64,000 bases of DNA from Beroe forskalii (GCA_011033025.1 WFMF01000321.1:62001-126000), one strand, 5' to 3'; numbered from the stretch's first letter, positions 35,918 through 48,357 are shown. Notes: generated by a model from the letters alone, not told the origin. Numbers and translations: made by a program.

Positions 35918-38900
35918 ATGAAAAGTCTGCACCTCACCTACCTTAGCACCTGTCAGAACGGTAGTTACAGCCGGTTCATCCAGAAGGTGTCCGGCGACCT
36001 CCGGACTGCTTCTTTCTCCGATGGTAGGGGTGTCGTTTTACTGTAAAATGTGACTTTTTAGTGTGTTTTGCTGTATTGTGCTGCAATTTTACTGTAATGA
36101 TTCTGCAATTCTACTGTAATCGTACCATGTTTTACTAATTCTAAATTTTAAATTCTAATTCTAATTCTGTGTATGCACTGCAATTTTCGTGTAACTAAGT
36201 AGTTTGACTTGCTATTCCTCCACAATAATGCACTGTAATTGATTGAATGTTAGATGTTTCCTAGTTCAAGTGAGCATGAGATCGTCTTCTATGTTCATAA
36301 GATCGTTTTAATCGTCTTCTCTGTTTCAGAGGAGATAGAATTGTTGCTGAATATCAAAGAAAAGCTGTCCTATGTGATCTACAAAGCACGGCTTCACAAG
36401 TACATCAACATGGAGCACGTTATGGAAAAACTCAGTCAGTTTGCATTGGAAGATATATTTAATGATTATGTGAGGGGTAATACATATATCCGTTTCGGGC
36501 ATAATCATATTGTCACATAATGCACGAAGAAGAGGTGCATGATACTATATGATGTTTATAGTCCAGGTATTTTTCTTGTCTATGTTTTAAACTTTACAGC
36601 ACTACTTTATAGAGTCAAATTTGAGGATTCAAATTCAGTTTGACTAGGTGGAGCAAGGGTTGCTAAAAGGTCTTCCCGGCCCCTCTTTTGTGAAATCTGT
36701 TTGAATAGAGCATTTCACTTGTTTATACTAACATCACATTTGCATGCAAATTCATAGACCATAGTGGTCGTCGCATTTTAGAGGAATCGCATAATATTAG
36801 AGGTGTAAGACGAACTCGCAGAAAATATGAAGCCCTGCGATAGCAGAGCTATATATGATTTGAATATCGACAGCGCAGCTGGAGACATTCAAATGATTAC
36901 GAGTGCTCGGCTCCGCCTCGCACTCTAAAACATTTCTGCAGTGAGTTTGAGCGTCTAAAGTACTTTAATAGTCGAACCGAACGAGAGAATTTTTGATTTT
37001 CGAGCTTTTTCAGTTATGGTTTTTCGGTCATAACTCCGCTTCTGGAAGTCAAAAATTAATCTTAATAACTTCACTGAGCTCTTGCTTTCATCGAGCTCTA
37101 AATATCCTGAAAGTTTCATCAAGTTTGCTTAAAAAAAACTCGGAGATATGCGCATTTTAGTAACGGAATCAAAAGGATGGATACTATCCATTGGATAGTT
37201 TTCAAATGGGTATCAAACTGCACTGTATGTCAAAATATGATAAACAGATGTTATAAACCGTGCCTGCTACACGCTTTCATACGACTATAGATTGACGGTT
37301 TAAGTCGCTCTATACCTGTCGTGAGACTACTTTAACCATATTAACCATCTGGTCATTTACCCGTTAACTGAGATTGTCATTTTCTCATGAACTCGTTTAG
37401 TCATGAACTCGTAGCTGCATCGTTTCAAGCGAACCATGTAATACTACAGACCTCCTAGAGAATATTATGCTGGCTATTTTAATTGCTACTTCAGTTATCG
37501 TGGATGTTTAGGGATATACGTAGTGAAAGAGACATTTTGCTGTACTTGTTATGGGATTAACTTTAGAGTTCAGAGAGCAGTCTGGACAATGGACATAGTC
37601 TAAATACTATTTTTCTTTTGCTTTGGTACATCGAGCAAACGTGCCCCCAGTCCTACTGTGGACTTTTTGGCAATGTGCTGGGTTATGGAATACTCTCCTT
37701 TGTTTTTTCAGACATTGTCTAAATACTTAGGTACGTATAAATTCTTAATATCAGCAGTGCGATACTATGCTCTAATATATCCACGTAAGTGCCTTGTAGT
37801 TGGTACGATACTATCTCATCTGCTTGCGGTGCGAAGCTATCTTGTCTACTTTTCTGTCATGTCTTAAATTCCTGACTATCTGTTTTGTCATCTGACTATC
37901 TGACTATCTGTTTAGTTGTTACGTTTTGGCGATGATGCCAGTTTTAATAAACACTTTACTATAATCATGCGGGGGCTTCAATAAACAGCGCAGTATTCTA
38001 ACCACCCTGTGAATAACATTGATAAAACTCTGCTCTATGCGCATTTCAATTTCTATTAAGTTAGAACTCCTATAATATTTGCTTTCCTTCAAATGCTAAA
38101 TGGTTACATATTATATTTATTATCGTTAAAATCTTGAAATAGAGGTTAACCTCGAGACCGCAACTCAAGTGCAGGCGCCATGAATTGTCTGTTCTCATGT
38201 CTGTTTTCTGTTCTCATGCGTGTTCTTATGTCTGTTCTCATGCCTGTTCCCATGTCTGTTCTCAGTTCTCTCCTCATGTTTTTCCCACTTTTCATGTCTG
38301 TTTTCTGTTCTCATGTCTGTTCCCATGTCTGTTCTCATGTCTGTTCTCATGTCTGTTCTCATGTCTGTTCTCATGTCTGTTCTCATGTCTGTTCTCATGT
38401 TTCTCCTCATGTTTCTCCTCATGTTTCTTCTTATTTCTCATGTCTGTTGTCTGTTTCCATGTCTGTACTCAAGTTTAGATCTACTTATCTGCCGTAAATG
38501 TAGGCTGTCTAAAAGACTGAAGTGTGACCACCTTGCTAAAAAGTGATAAAAGTGTGCCCCACCTCCAGTTTTCTCAGTTGGTCTGTTGTTTAAAGTTGTT
38601 ATTAAACTAATTAAAGTCTTGATTTGGTTGTCCTGGTGTAAAAAATGTTGAAATACGTAATATTTTACAACTTTAGAATTTTCGTTCAGAATATAGTCAC
38701 TGAACATTCACTGAATACAACAAGTTTCACTCGTTAATAACTTGCTGCCTGTGTTTGGGATGTTGTCAAAAAGTTTTGCTTGATTAATTAAACCCATGCA
38801 TTTTTAACCCATCCATCCCATTATCTGTCTCGTACTGTACCTACACGCCATGATTTTTACAACTGATGTTTGCGGTTTATTTACAGCATTTCATTGCTGT

Positions 38901-41900
38901 CCACAGTATAGAGCATATTCATTATTCTATACTCTCCAGTGTGGAATATGGATTGATCTATTGAGAAAGTTCGTGTTTTCGAGCACTGAACGTTTAATAA
39001 AACCCACGTATAAGACTTTGCATTATATATTCATGAGTTCATGTACATTGTACTCTAACGATGCGTAGTTAATGGTAAGACGAGGTCATTATCACAGAAT
39101 AAAGACTAAAGTTTTACTTGGCTTATTGATGCCGTTAAACCGCCTATTCATTTATTCCTGTCATTATTCATACCCCACATGGTATACCTACAGTGTAGGT
39201 ATACCGTGGGGTCCTACACGAGTGTAGTGCGTAGATTCTTCATTTTCTAATCTTCTTCATCTTCTAATCTTCTTCATCTTCTAATCTTCTTCATCTTCTA
39301 ATCTTCTTCATCTTCTAATCTTCTTCATCTTCTAATCTTCTTCATCTTCTAATCTTTTTCATCTTCTAATCTTCTTCATCTTCTAATCTTCTTCATCTTC
39401 TAATCTTCTTCATCTTCTAATCTTCTTCATCTTCTAATCTTCTTCATCTTATAATCTTCTTCATCTTTATAATCTTCTTCATCTTCTAATCTTCTTCATC
39501 TTCTAATCTTCTTCATCTTCTAATCTTCTTCATCTTCTAATCTTTTTCATCTTATAATCTTCCTCATATTCTAATCTACAAACCACGGTACATAACCCGT
39601 TCAGATATCTATTCGTGTTGTGTCTGTGAAAGATGTAGACAGTTTACTCCAATCAATTACCCATGTTTAACTCTGATAATGACGTCACTCTCCCAACCTG
39701 TTGGGTGGCGTCAATTTTGAGGAATAATAATGAACACATAATAATGTATTTTAATCTATCAACCACAGTATAGGAGTGCTGTGGTTTCATCCGTCCATAT
39801 CTCAGGGTAACAAATGGCAACATAATATGAACCATTATATCCTTTATACCTTTATAGCATGCCTGAATACTGTGTCTGTACGCTAAAAATAGATGTTCTG
39901 AGACGGTAGGATTTTATTATGGTAATATATGGAGTGGCTATATCAGTTATGAGTGTGGTATGTAGTGTGATGCTGTGGTATATGAAATAGCTCGACCAAT
40001 TGCCGGTCAGGATTATATAAATCACGCGCTCTGATTGGTTAAGCCATGGCACGGTATGGGTAAGTTCATCTTCTGTACACTTCTGAAAACTCCTCCTAAC
40101 TCCTGTCTGTGATACAGCATTATAACATAGATCACATTGCTGAAAATGAATAATCTTGTACTATGAATTTTAAATTTAATTTGCACCTTGATCTCTCGCA
40201 TGCTGACTGGATCCTAACCTTTCTTCCCTTTCTTCAGTGGACCATCTGAACGACAAGTCGTACTGTTCGGAAGCCCTGGCCTCGTACCAGTTCCTGCTGC
40301 ACCATCTCAAGGACCGGAGGAAGTGTAATAGTTTAGCGTGGCTGGTGGTGGAAGAGAGGAAGAATTATGCCTGGCTGGTGAGCATGTAGATTATAGGGCC
40401 ATTAACTAACGGGTCACAACTAATTATTTGGACAAATTTAATGTGCTTTTTTCGGGTGATTGATGTCTTTAAAATTTCAGAATTTTTATATCCAACTCTT
40501 GAAATAACACATTAACCACCCGAAATTTGTCCAAATAAGTAGTTGTGACCCGTTATGTCCTTGGATCTAAGCATTACATTATGGCAAAGTGAATGACTCT
40601 TTACTTTAACTTTATTTTACTTCCCCTGACATGAATGACTCATATAATTATCAGTCTCCCTCTGACACCCGCTGACATGTGGAAGTTTTACTTATAATTA
40701 AGTTCCTCCTATTCCTCAGCACGACATGGAATGCAACACAGTGAAGGACATGCAGGATATCATGAACTCGATGGACTATATCGAGTTTGTGAGGCTAGCC
40801 AAGTACAGGAAGAGCTGTGTCATCCAACAAGATGTTAGTTCATTCTTATTATTAAGTTGCCTTGAGTCGCCTGTAATTACAGGCGAACTCGCGATTTGAG
40901 AACTCATAACTTCGGCTAGGAACAATTTTTTTTCTTGGTGTCAAAACCTTCTGGTAGCTGGCGTTCAGCTCTATCAGAAACAATTAAAAAACGAAAATCG
41001 ACCTTGGACCCCCCGGCCCCCTTATGCAAAATGTCCATTGAGGGTTCTCCAGAAAAGGCGCAAAAAGGTATCATAATTCATGTACCATCGCTCATCAGGC
41101 ATCATCAGAGAATACATGATAATATTATGTAATTGGATGAAGTATGTTAATTGCTTGTATAGATAATCTCATCTCAATGATTCTATTATCATATCACTGA
41201 GAATGTCTGGCGTCTTAAGGCTTACATGCTGATCAAATTCTATCAGTTTCTCTCCTAGTTGAGAGTTTGGCTATTATCATTGCTCAGAAAGGAGAATTGA
41301 TGAAATCTAAACGCCTACTTTCCACTCGTGACCTACAACATATAACAAAGTTACAGCAAACACAAATAATCAAACACAATAATATGTAATGTTAACGCTG
41401 TTAGAGTTACATAATATACACCCGGGGCTTGATTCAATTGTTTTGTTATTTTAGGAAATTCCTTTCAAGAATTAAGCCTGGTCATTGCACCATGAAATTG
41501 ACCCTTTTCGCTATGGTGCTTAATTACATGAAGTGGCTTGATTTCTCGTAGGCCCTAAATACTTGTAGGCTTAATCAAATTTTCACAATTTATTCAGATG
41601 AATGTTTTAATATGTGGAAACAAAACAGATTTAAGTTCTGACTGAAGAACAGTTCCGGTTTCTCACACTGCTGGCTGTTTTCAAGAGTTAGGCTGACTTT
41701 TTGGTGTTCTCTGCGTACATCAGGAGAGCAGCTTTTATCTGATAGGTTTTAGGATGTGAACCAAGACTTTGTGGAAGCTAAACGAGGAGATGGAGACTTA
41801 TGACGAGGATATTTATTAATTCCATTATTTTCGATTCAATTTAATAACGAATATGATTCTTTACTTCCATTGTTCTAAAAAGTTTAATAGGAGCAAAATA

Positions 41901-44900
41901 CAGAATTTTTTTTGACATTTAAAATCAAAATTATATGAAAAAAGGAAAAATTTAAGCCAGCATGTCATTACAGGCGACCATGAAAGAAATTGCCCTTTTA
42001 GGCATTGGTGCTTAATTTTCTTGATCTGGTAATTTCTACAATAAAACGAAAATCGACCTTGGACCCCCCGGCCCCCTTATGCAACATGTCCATTGAGGGT
42101 TCTCCAGAAAAGGCGCAAAAAGGTATCATAATTCATGTACCATCGCTCATCAGGCATCATCAGAGAATACATGATAATATTATGTAATTGGATGAAGTAT
42201 GTTAATAGCTTCAAGTATAGATAATCTCATCTCAATGATTCTATTATCATATCACTGAGAATGTCTGACACACAAGCCTGGCGTCTTAAGGCCTACATGC
42301 TGATCAAATTCTATCAGTTTCTCTCCTAGTTGAGAAATTATTTGCTCAAAAGCTCAAAAAGATGAATTGATGAAATCTAAATGCCTACTTTCCTCGTGAC
42401 CTCCAATATATAACAAAGTTACAGCAAACACAAATAATCAAACACAATAATATGTAATGTTAACGCTGTTAAAGTTACATAATATACACCCGGGGCTTGA
42501 TTCAATTGTTTTGTTATTTTAGCCTCCCCAGTCCCCCTTTCCGAAGAATGTAGCGTGGGTTCGTGACCCTTTCTCTATGTTGACGATTGTGCGTGACCTT
42601 TTCTCCTCAGTTATAGTGTTGACCTTTTATCTTCAGTAAGTGTGGTCAGGGAAACAAAGCTTTCAGCTTTCTCCTCAGTTGGCGCCTGTAGATTTTTCTC
42701 TTTTTCTGCTGGTTCTTTTGTGTTGTGTTGAGCCTTTATCGTCGTTTGCTTCGGTGCAGTTTATCTGATAGTTTTAGGACCCGAGCAAACCGATTATACC
42801 GATCATGTTAATTATCATTGCTAACATGAATTTTAAAGAGTATGATCTTCATTTCCCAAAAGTTACGGTATTGAGGAACTCTTTTTACAATGAAAGGAAC
42901 CGTCACAGTTTTGTTTCTCAAATGAGTAATGTGATTAGTAATCGAATTCCTCGCCTTTATCAGTAATTATCACGTACAATTTGTGTACCATTTAAGAATT
43001 TGTACCCCAAATCGTTTGGTCCGGACCAGTCGGATAGGTCGTTAAGATGTCGTCACTGACACTGTTCAGAATGGTGGAAAGAAGCCCAAAGAAAACATGT
43101 AACTGCTTTAAAGAGGCGAAATGGTTACGTTCAAAGGATTTAGCACGGATATCATTTTACAAAACCAAAAGAGCAAAAGATGGTCGAGTGAATCCTTTTC
43201 ACAGTCGTTGTGTGAACTTCCTTCTGAGTTCCATGGAGAGAACACCGTGAAAGAAGGTGCACCGGGTAAGTCACACGAATACCCACTTCAAATGAAGGGG
43301 TGAATTTATTGGATTGAAAAGTCAGAATTTGAGGCTGATGGGGGTTCTCCCCAAAGAAATATGACGAATTTACTCACTGTATGACCAAATCTTTCTCAGT
43401 ATCTGGTTTGCCTTCTGCTAGATAATATATGAGCAGCATCGTAAATTGCTCCAAATATTTTAGATATTTGATGTGTATGTTATTGTGCTAACTTCATGCC
43501 CATACTAGGGAATATCATAAACTTTTGTAGGGGGTGGGGGGGTTCACCCCTCATATTTTGCAAAAAACACGAATTTGAGATAATGAAAGTTGGTCAGGAT
43601 GGCCACGGCGTGTACTAACAATCAACATTTTGACGGTGGTCTTGAGCCTATAGGTCCAATGTTGCTCATGTGAGGCCTCAGAGCAAAAATAGCGTGAAAA
43701 TCGAAATTTTACCATAAGATTGAGCTAAGCTTTGGATTGCATTCGATTCGTCTTGACGTGCAGATCATTTTAGTGGATTTGTTTGTCAAAAATTACCTAG
43801 TTATGGCCATGAAAAGCGCCCGCGCCAAAGTTGCAGTTCTAATCTGGGCCTAAAGATGGTCATAATGGCCACATTTCTCCTACTGGTAAAATTTAGACAT
43901 TTACCCCCCCCCCCCCCCCATTTAACTTATGACATTTTCAAGCTGAAAGGATTTAAAAGTCTTACTATCAAACATGTTAAGCACTGGCCACTGTAAGATT
44001 GAACTATGTACAAGTTCAATGTTGAAATGCAAGCAATTACTATTACAAGCATGAACTGTGTAAATCAAATATGCTCGAACAGATAAGATAAATAATCAAA
44101 ATACGCGCAAAGGTATAGTAGAGTATTCCTATGTATTTAAGCGACTGTTTTCTTCCTACATTACCCCCTTCTAATGCGGTCCCGCAAAATTCACACTCCC
44201 ATTTTCCAATGTTTTCCAATAATATTATAATCATTGACTTATGAGACCGTAAAAAACATTGAAAAACGGCACGCAGGGCTCTTTCTACATGAAATAACCC
44301 ACTCGAAGTGTTCTTTATTTGGAATTACTCACGAGTAAAGCAAGATTACTATTTCACCTGGAAGGATAAAAAATGGTTTATTTTAATAAAAGCACATGTT
44401 CCCATCCAAAATGGGGCACGGCAGTAATACTCTCACGAACTAATGCTACACCTTGACGAGAGTTATATTAAGTTGTAGATTCATTAGTATATGCAATATT
44501 GCAATAGACTATTTATAGAATCCATTAAAAGTATAATTAGGATTAAATGAGCGAAGAATTGGGTATTCTTCTATTAATTTAGTCGCGAGACCGTTCCTTA
44601 TTTAAAATTCTATTTCATGGATCATAATTTGCTATTTTCGATTAAGTAGTTAATCATTGCCTTATCAAATGTCACGCTTATCTCTACTCCAGAGAATATT
44701 GATTTGTTATTCCATGTTTTGTTATTCGTGCTGTATAAGTAGTTAAACTTCGCATTCAAGTGATGCTCACCACAGGTGATGAAATTTTTTGGCGATATTC
44801 CAAAATCAAATGAGAATAAATAACCCTCAATGAAAGTAAATAACCCTATGGACCATGATTTAATACGATTTTCGAAATGCCACAATATTTCCTTGCGTTT

Positions 44901-47361
44901 GACAATCCCTATTTTCCAGGTGGAAATGCACAATATTTCCTTGCGTTTGACAATCCCTATTTTCCAGGTGGAAATGCACAATATTTCCTTGCGTTTGACA
45001 ATCCCTATTGTCCAGGTGGAAATGCAAAATATTTCCTTGCGTTTGACAATCCCTATTTTCAGGTGGAAATGCCACAATATTTCCTTGCGTTTGACAATCC
45101 CCTTTCTACAGGTGGAGTTTTCCCACGAGCTGAGCAGCGTACAGGAGAAGTTCGACAAGTTTTACGATGCGCTGTGCAATCAGTTGAACAGCCTCAGACA
45201 CCACATTTACCGGGTGGACCAGGACTCAAATGGTCTCCTCCGGGTCATGCGGTCCCTCAACGACATCACCGAGCGGAATGTGGATATAGAGGTGGGTTTA
45301 TAGAGGAATGTGGATATAGAGGTGGGTTTATAGAGGGATGTGGATATAGAGGTGGGTTTAGGTGGGTTTATAGAGGAATGTGGATATAGAGGTGGGTTTA
45401 TAGAGGAATGTGGATATAGAGGTGGGTTTATAGGGGAATGTGGATATAGAGGTGGGTTTATAGAGGAATGTGGATATAGAGGTGGGTTTATAGAGGAATG
45501 TGGATATAGAGGTGGGTTTATAGAGGAATGTGGATATAGAGGTGGGTTTATAGAGGAATGTGGATATAGAGGTGGGTTTATAGAGGAATGGATATAGAGG
45601 TGGGTTTATAGAGGAATGTGGATATAGAGGTGGGTTTATAGAGGAATGTGGATATAGAGGTGGGTTTATAGAGGAATGTGGATATAGAGGTGGGTTTATA
45701 GAGGAATGTGGATATAGGGGTGGGTTTATAGAGGAATGTGGATATAGAGGTGGGTTTATAGAGGAATCTGGGTATAGAGGTGGGTTTATAGAGGAATCTG
45801 GGTATAGAGGTGGGTTTATAGAGGAATGTGGATATAGAGGTGGGTTTATAGAGGAATGTGGGTATAGAGGAATGTGGATATAGAGGTGGGTTTATAGCTC
45901 AGGTCAGTTTATAGCTCAGTAGGGTTTACATAGGAGGGTTTATAGGAAAAGGATGTGCATGTAGAGGTGGGTCTATGATTTAGAAGCGGGTTTATGGGCG
46001 ATATGCCGTGGACCTGTCCCCCTGTCCAAAGTTCTAAAGTCTGGACCCTGATAAGGTTCTCATCATCCTAGCTTTTCAATATTCTTATTTCTTATTAAGC
46101 CAACAAATAATCACAATATAATGTTACGGTGTTTCATGTTAAACTTCTAAGATACATCAAACATTTAAAACGCCGAGGCTAGCATGTTGAGATACTTGAT
46201 TTGCTTGCCTACAAAGCTAGACTTTACCTACCTACTGTGATACGATTTGCTATGATCCAGCTTTCAGTTCTATTGAATATATCCTTCTTGTCTTGAATAG
46301 CCTGGACATCTAACCAGCTGTAGTTTTTACTGAAATATATTATGTTCTTGTTAGATTTACTTTGCACAAAACAAATAGTCTTGCGTTATTCATACAACAT
46401 TCATATCTCATTGTTAAGGAAGTAGCGCTACACCGTCCTATTGTTTTTTCAATTATATACAAGTGTTTAAAGCGTGTATATACAATATCGCGTAAGCACT
46501 TTGATAATTGATATATATGCCTCTCAGTACAGTATAGTAGCAGTACAGTATAGTAGCTGTACAAGGTGTACATTTCACACACCTCTCAATAATAAAGCTG
46601 TAAAGTTAGAAGGTTGAGAGTGCACATTTCAACAAATTTACTAATTCTCACGGGGTCCGTCGTTGTATAGTTATTGTGTGACTCAGATATTAACAGTTTC
46701 ATAATTGACTTTATGTATGCCCTCAGCACAATATGATAGTCTATGCCTCTTGTTATATCTTTACATGAGAAAATGGATATTTTCAGTTTTTTCAACACAT
46801 AATAATGCTACATATTCTCATACACTGCATACTGAGAAATAGTTTATTGTATTTAGCCGACAAAATCTTGTGTTTTGGTCCATCCAAGCGTTTTGAATAG
46901 AGAATTAACATTCCCATCTATCCCACAGATAGAAAATTAACGTTTCCCTCTATGCCACAGATAGAAAATTAACATTCCCATCTATCCCACAGATAGAGAA
47001 TTAACGTTTCCCTCTATGCCACGGATAGAAAATTTACATTTCCTCTATACCGCAGATAGAAAAGTGCCGGCTGCGGACCATCCAAGCGTTTTGAATAGAG
47101 AATTAACATTCCCATCTATCCCACAGATAGAAAATTAACGTTTCCCTCTATGCCACAGATAGAAAATTAACATTCCCATCTATCCCACAGATAGAGAATT
47201 AACGTTTCCCTCTATGCCACGGATAGAAAATTTACATTTCCTCTATACCGCAGATAGAAAAGTGCCGGCTGCGGACGGACTACATGCTCTTTGCTCTGAG
47301 ACAATGGAGGGCTATGTCTCGGGAGATCAAACACGTTTTCAACAACAACTCCTCCATCATG
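35918..47361 (+). CDS. Six-exon gene segment, helical protein, family not recognised
   Basis: Exons 35918-36023 (possible ATG start, or internal with an AG at 35915-35916), 36330-36476, 40238-40377, 40720-40833, 45112-45291 and 47254-47361 give 265 codons with matching phases (1, 1, 0, 0, 0, 0). The reading runs MKSLHLTYLSTCQNGSYSRF, EIELLLNIKEKLSYVIYKAR, KLSQFALEDIFNDYVR, CNSLAWLVVEERKNYAWL, MNSMDYIEFVRLAKYRKSCV, VEFSHELSSVQEKFDKFYDA, RSLNDITERNVDIE and TDYMLFALRQWRAMSREIKH. It is charged and predicted helical with no membrane segment; splicing consistency and composition say it is real, but I do not know the family. It is open at the last donor (GTAAGAG), so more exons follow. The last two exons are embedded in splice-site duplications described separately. 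Confidence 0.75.
36798..37335. mobile_element. Cloverleaf element 3 with downstream segment
   Basis: 36798-36963 is a diverged relative of 15832-16015: GTAAGACGAACTCGCAG, GAAGCCCTGCGATAGCAG, CGACAGCGCAGCTGGAGACA and TGCTCGGCTCCGCCTCGCAC align in order, and the hairpins remain recognisable although stems have mismatches. The next segment shares CATAACTCCGCTTCTGGA, CTAAATATCCTGAAAGTTTC and CTCGGAGATATGC with 16300-16420. The right end CTGTCGTGAGACTACTTT matches about 17926-17940. This copy lacks the A/T-tract core, so it looks like an internally deleted member of the same family. Confidence 0.7.
38170..38480. repeat. 12-bp minisatellite, unit TGTTCTCATGTC
   Basis: About 24 units with TGTTTTC, TGTTCCC and TTTCTCC variants. 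The unit length is divisible by three, so long Ser/Cys/Val/Met-rich frames stay open on the plus strand; I treat them as artefacts. Confidence 0.85.
39237..39575. repeat. 17-bp minisatellite, unit TTCTTCATCTTCTAATC
   Basis: About 19 nearly identical units, 95% pyrimidine outside the AT positions, located about 660 bp before the acceptor at 40238. Confidence 0.9.
40986..41454. repeat. Direct repeat A, copy 1
   Basis: Matches 42043-42522: AAAACGAAAATCGACCTTGG, CCCCCCGGCCCCCTTATGCA, GGTATCATAATTCATGTACC and CACCCGGGGCTTGATTCAAT appear in the same order. Both copies end in TTGTTATTTTAG, an acceptor-like sequence. Confidence 0.85.
42043..42522. repeat. Direct repeat A, copy 2
   Basis: Second copy of 40986-41454, 1.06 kb downstream, with a few small indels (for example an added ACACAAGCCTGG near 42268). 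Confidence 0.85.
43121..43266 (+). CDS. Possible isolated exon with strong donor
   Basis: From ATG at 43121 the frame reads MVTFKGFSTDIILQNQKSKR and SLCELPSEFHGENTVKEGAP and meets CGG|gtaagt, an ideal donor. A second overlapping frame starts at 43047 but ends at TGA 43250. It may be a first exon of a nested gene or chance; no downstream partner was found. Confidence 0.25.
44878..45111 (+). repeat. Five-fold 48-bp array of 3' splice sites
   Basis: Unit CACAATATTTCCTTGCGTTT, GACAATCCCTATTTTCCAG, GTGGAAATG. The AG dinucleotides end at 44919, 44967, 45015, 45062 and 45111. Only the last, CCTTTCTACAG, precedes the real exon (GTGGAGTTTT...); the four upstream AGs are each followed by GTGGAAATG, a copy of the exon's first bases. 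Pyrimidine tracts remain in all units, so all five look usable. Confidence 0.9.
45277..45895 (+). repeat. About 20-fold 30-bp array of 5' splice sites
   Basis: Unit GAATGTGGATATAGAG|GTGGGTTTATAGAG. It begins with the last 15 bases of the exon ending at 45291 and includes its donor. GTGGGTTTA occurs 21 times by my count. In the exon's frame, reading through the first donor gives Val-Gly-Leu then TAG, so an unspliced transcript stops at once. Because 30 is divisible by three, using a later donor would keep the same downstream phase but include that stop. Confidence 0.92.
45896..46880. other. Intron, no further exon
   Basis: Decayed GTGGGTTTATAG-like traces to about 46000, then unremarkable AT-rich DNA with short CAGTACAGTATAGTAG repeats near 46530. 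Confidence 0.4.
46881..47276 (+). repeat. Exact 198-bp tandem duplication spanning an acceptor and exon start
   Basis: 46881-47078 and 47079-47276 appear identical on reading. Each copy holds five smaller units (CCCATCTATCCCACAG|ATAGAAAATTAAC type) and ends with CCGCAG and the first 23 bases of the exon, ATAGAAAAGTGCCGGCTGCG. The real acceptor is taken at 47253, because only there does the exon continue. Confidence 0.92.
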
Positions 47362-47803
47362 GTAAGAGGTTGCTGAGTTCGAGCCCTTTTTGTCTGTACG
47401 TTTTCTTCCTTTTTTTCTTATTTCTTTTTTCTTCTTCTATTTTTGTCTTTTTTTCGCTGTTCCGTCCATCCGTAATCAGAGTTTGTTAATTTCCCATCTT
47501 GATTTACAACTTGGCGAATATCATCCTGGATGTTCTAGGCGAGTGCATCAAATGTGCTCCCTCACCAAGTTTACGTTATTACGTCCAATGATGCTTCATG
47601 GCATATCACAGCTGTCACATGTGTTTGAGAATTAAGAATAATCTGAAATTTCTGTGTCGCACAGCGCTATTTACGTAAACAAATATAAACTGTTTAGTCA
47701 GCATCACGCACACTTAAAAAGGTGTTTGTGACGGGGAAATTTCAGAAAGCGTCCCCAGAACTCGCAGTATCAGATGCAGGGAAAGCAGCGAGAAGATGCT
47801 GGC

Positions 47804-47885
47804 ATCTTCTCTCTGCTTTCTCTCTGCTTTCTCTCTGCTTTCTCTCTGCTTTCTCTCTGCTTTCTCTCTGCTTTCTCTCTGCTTC
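47804..47885. repeat. 11-bp minisatellite, unit TCTCTGCTTTC
   Basis: About seven pure-pyrimidine-plus-G units in direct tandem. Confidence 0.85.
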
Positions 47886-48186
47886 CTCTCTGAGCCCTGT
47901 CTCTCCCTGTTGATAACCTAGTGTGCACTGTGCGTGTGTTTGTGTTATTGTTTAGCAACCTCCCTGGATTTGATACGCCGCTGCACCCCCCTGGTCACTG
48001 GATCTCATTATAATGAGTCCTCAACAAAGCACTTAGCTGATTAGCGTCACCAACACACCATTATAAACCCTGATAATGACGTCACTCTCAACCGCCGGTA
48101 ATGTCGGGCGGTAGCGGTAACACCAAGCCGATAATGAAGCTGTAAATGCTCTGGAGATTGTGTGTCCCTCATACTGTGTCGTACAG

Positions 48187-48357
48187 AGATTTAAAGGTCA
48201 TGCCGACTGGATACTCGATACACTTGGCAACTGCTACTCCTTCATAATGTCACTCATTATATTCCCTGTTTATGTAGTGCTGTTAGACTGGTGTCACGTG
48301 GTTTATTCCTTGTTTTTATTCCCCTTTTTTCATGATCATAATTCGTACACATTATAA
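48187..48357 (+). CDS. Possible next exon of the six-exon gene
   Basis: After GTGTCGTACAG the phase-0 frame, which fits the donor at 47361, reads RFKGHADWILDTLGNCYSF and then a hydrophobic stretch SLIIFPVYVVLLDWCHVV to a stop at about 48357. Either a terminal exon or a shorter exon followed by intron; the pyrimidine tract is modest and I cannot decide. Confidence 0.35.
   Translation, partial: RFKGHADWILDTLGNCYSFIMSLIIFPVYVVLLDWCHVVYSLFLFPFFHDHNSYTL

Larger units (their letters stand above)
36477..40237. other. Intron with repeats, no further exon
   Basis: 3.8-kb intron. It contains cloverleaf element 3 and its attached segment, two minisatellites and unremarkable AT-rich DNA. Confidence 0.5.
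40834..45111. other. Intron with direct repeats
   Basis: 4.3-kb intron. It holds a pair of about 480-bp direct repeats, a C16 run at about 43905 and the acceptor array at its 3' end. A possible independent small exon is noted at 43121. Confidence 0.5.

Noticed and set aside
38180-38546. Ser/Val/Cys-rich plus-strand frames
   Set aside because: Artefact of a 12-bp TGTTCTCATGTC minisatellite without start context, splice sites or a domain.
45340-45597. CGYRGGFIEE repeat protein
   Set aside because: Out-of-frame reading of the donor array downstream of a real exon; the exon frame stops at once.
45277-45895. CRISPR-like array
   Set aside because: Regular 30-bp units without unique spacers; they copy an exon end and donor.
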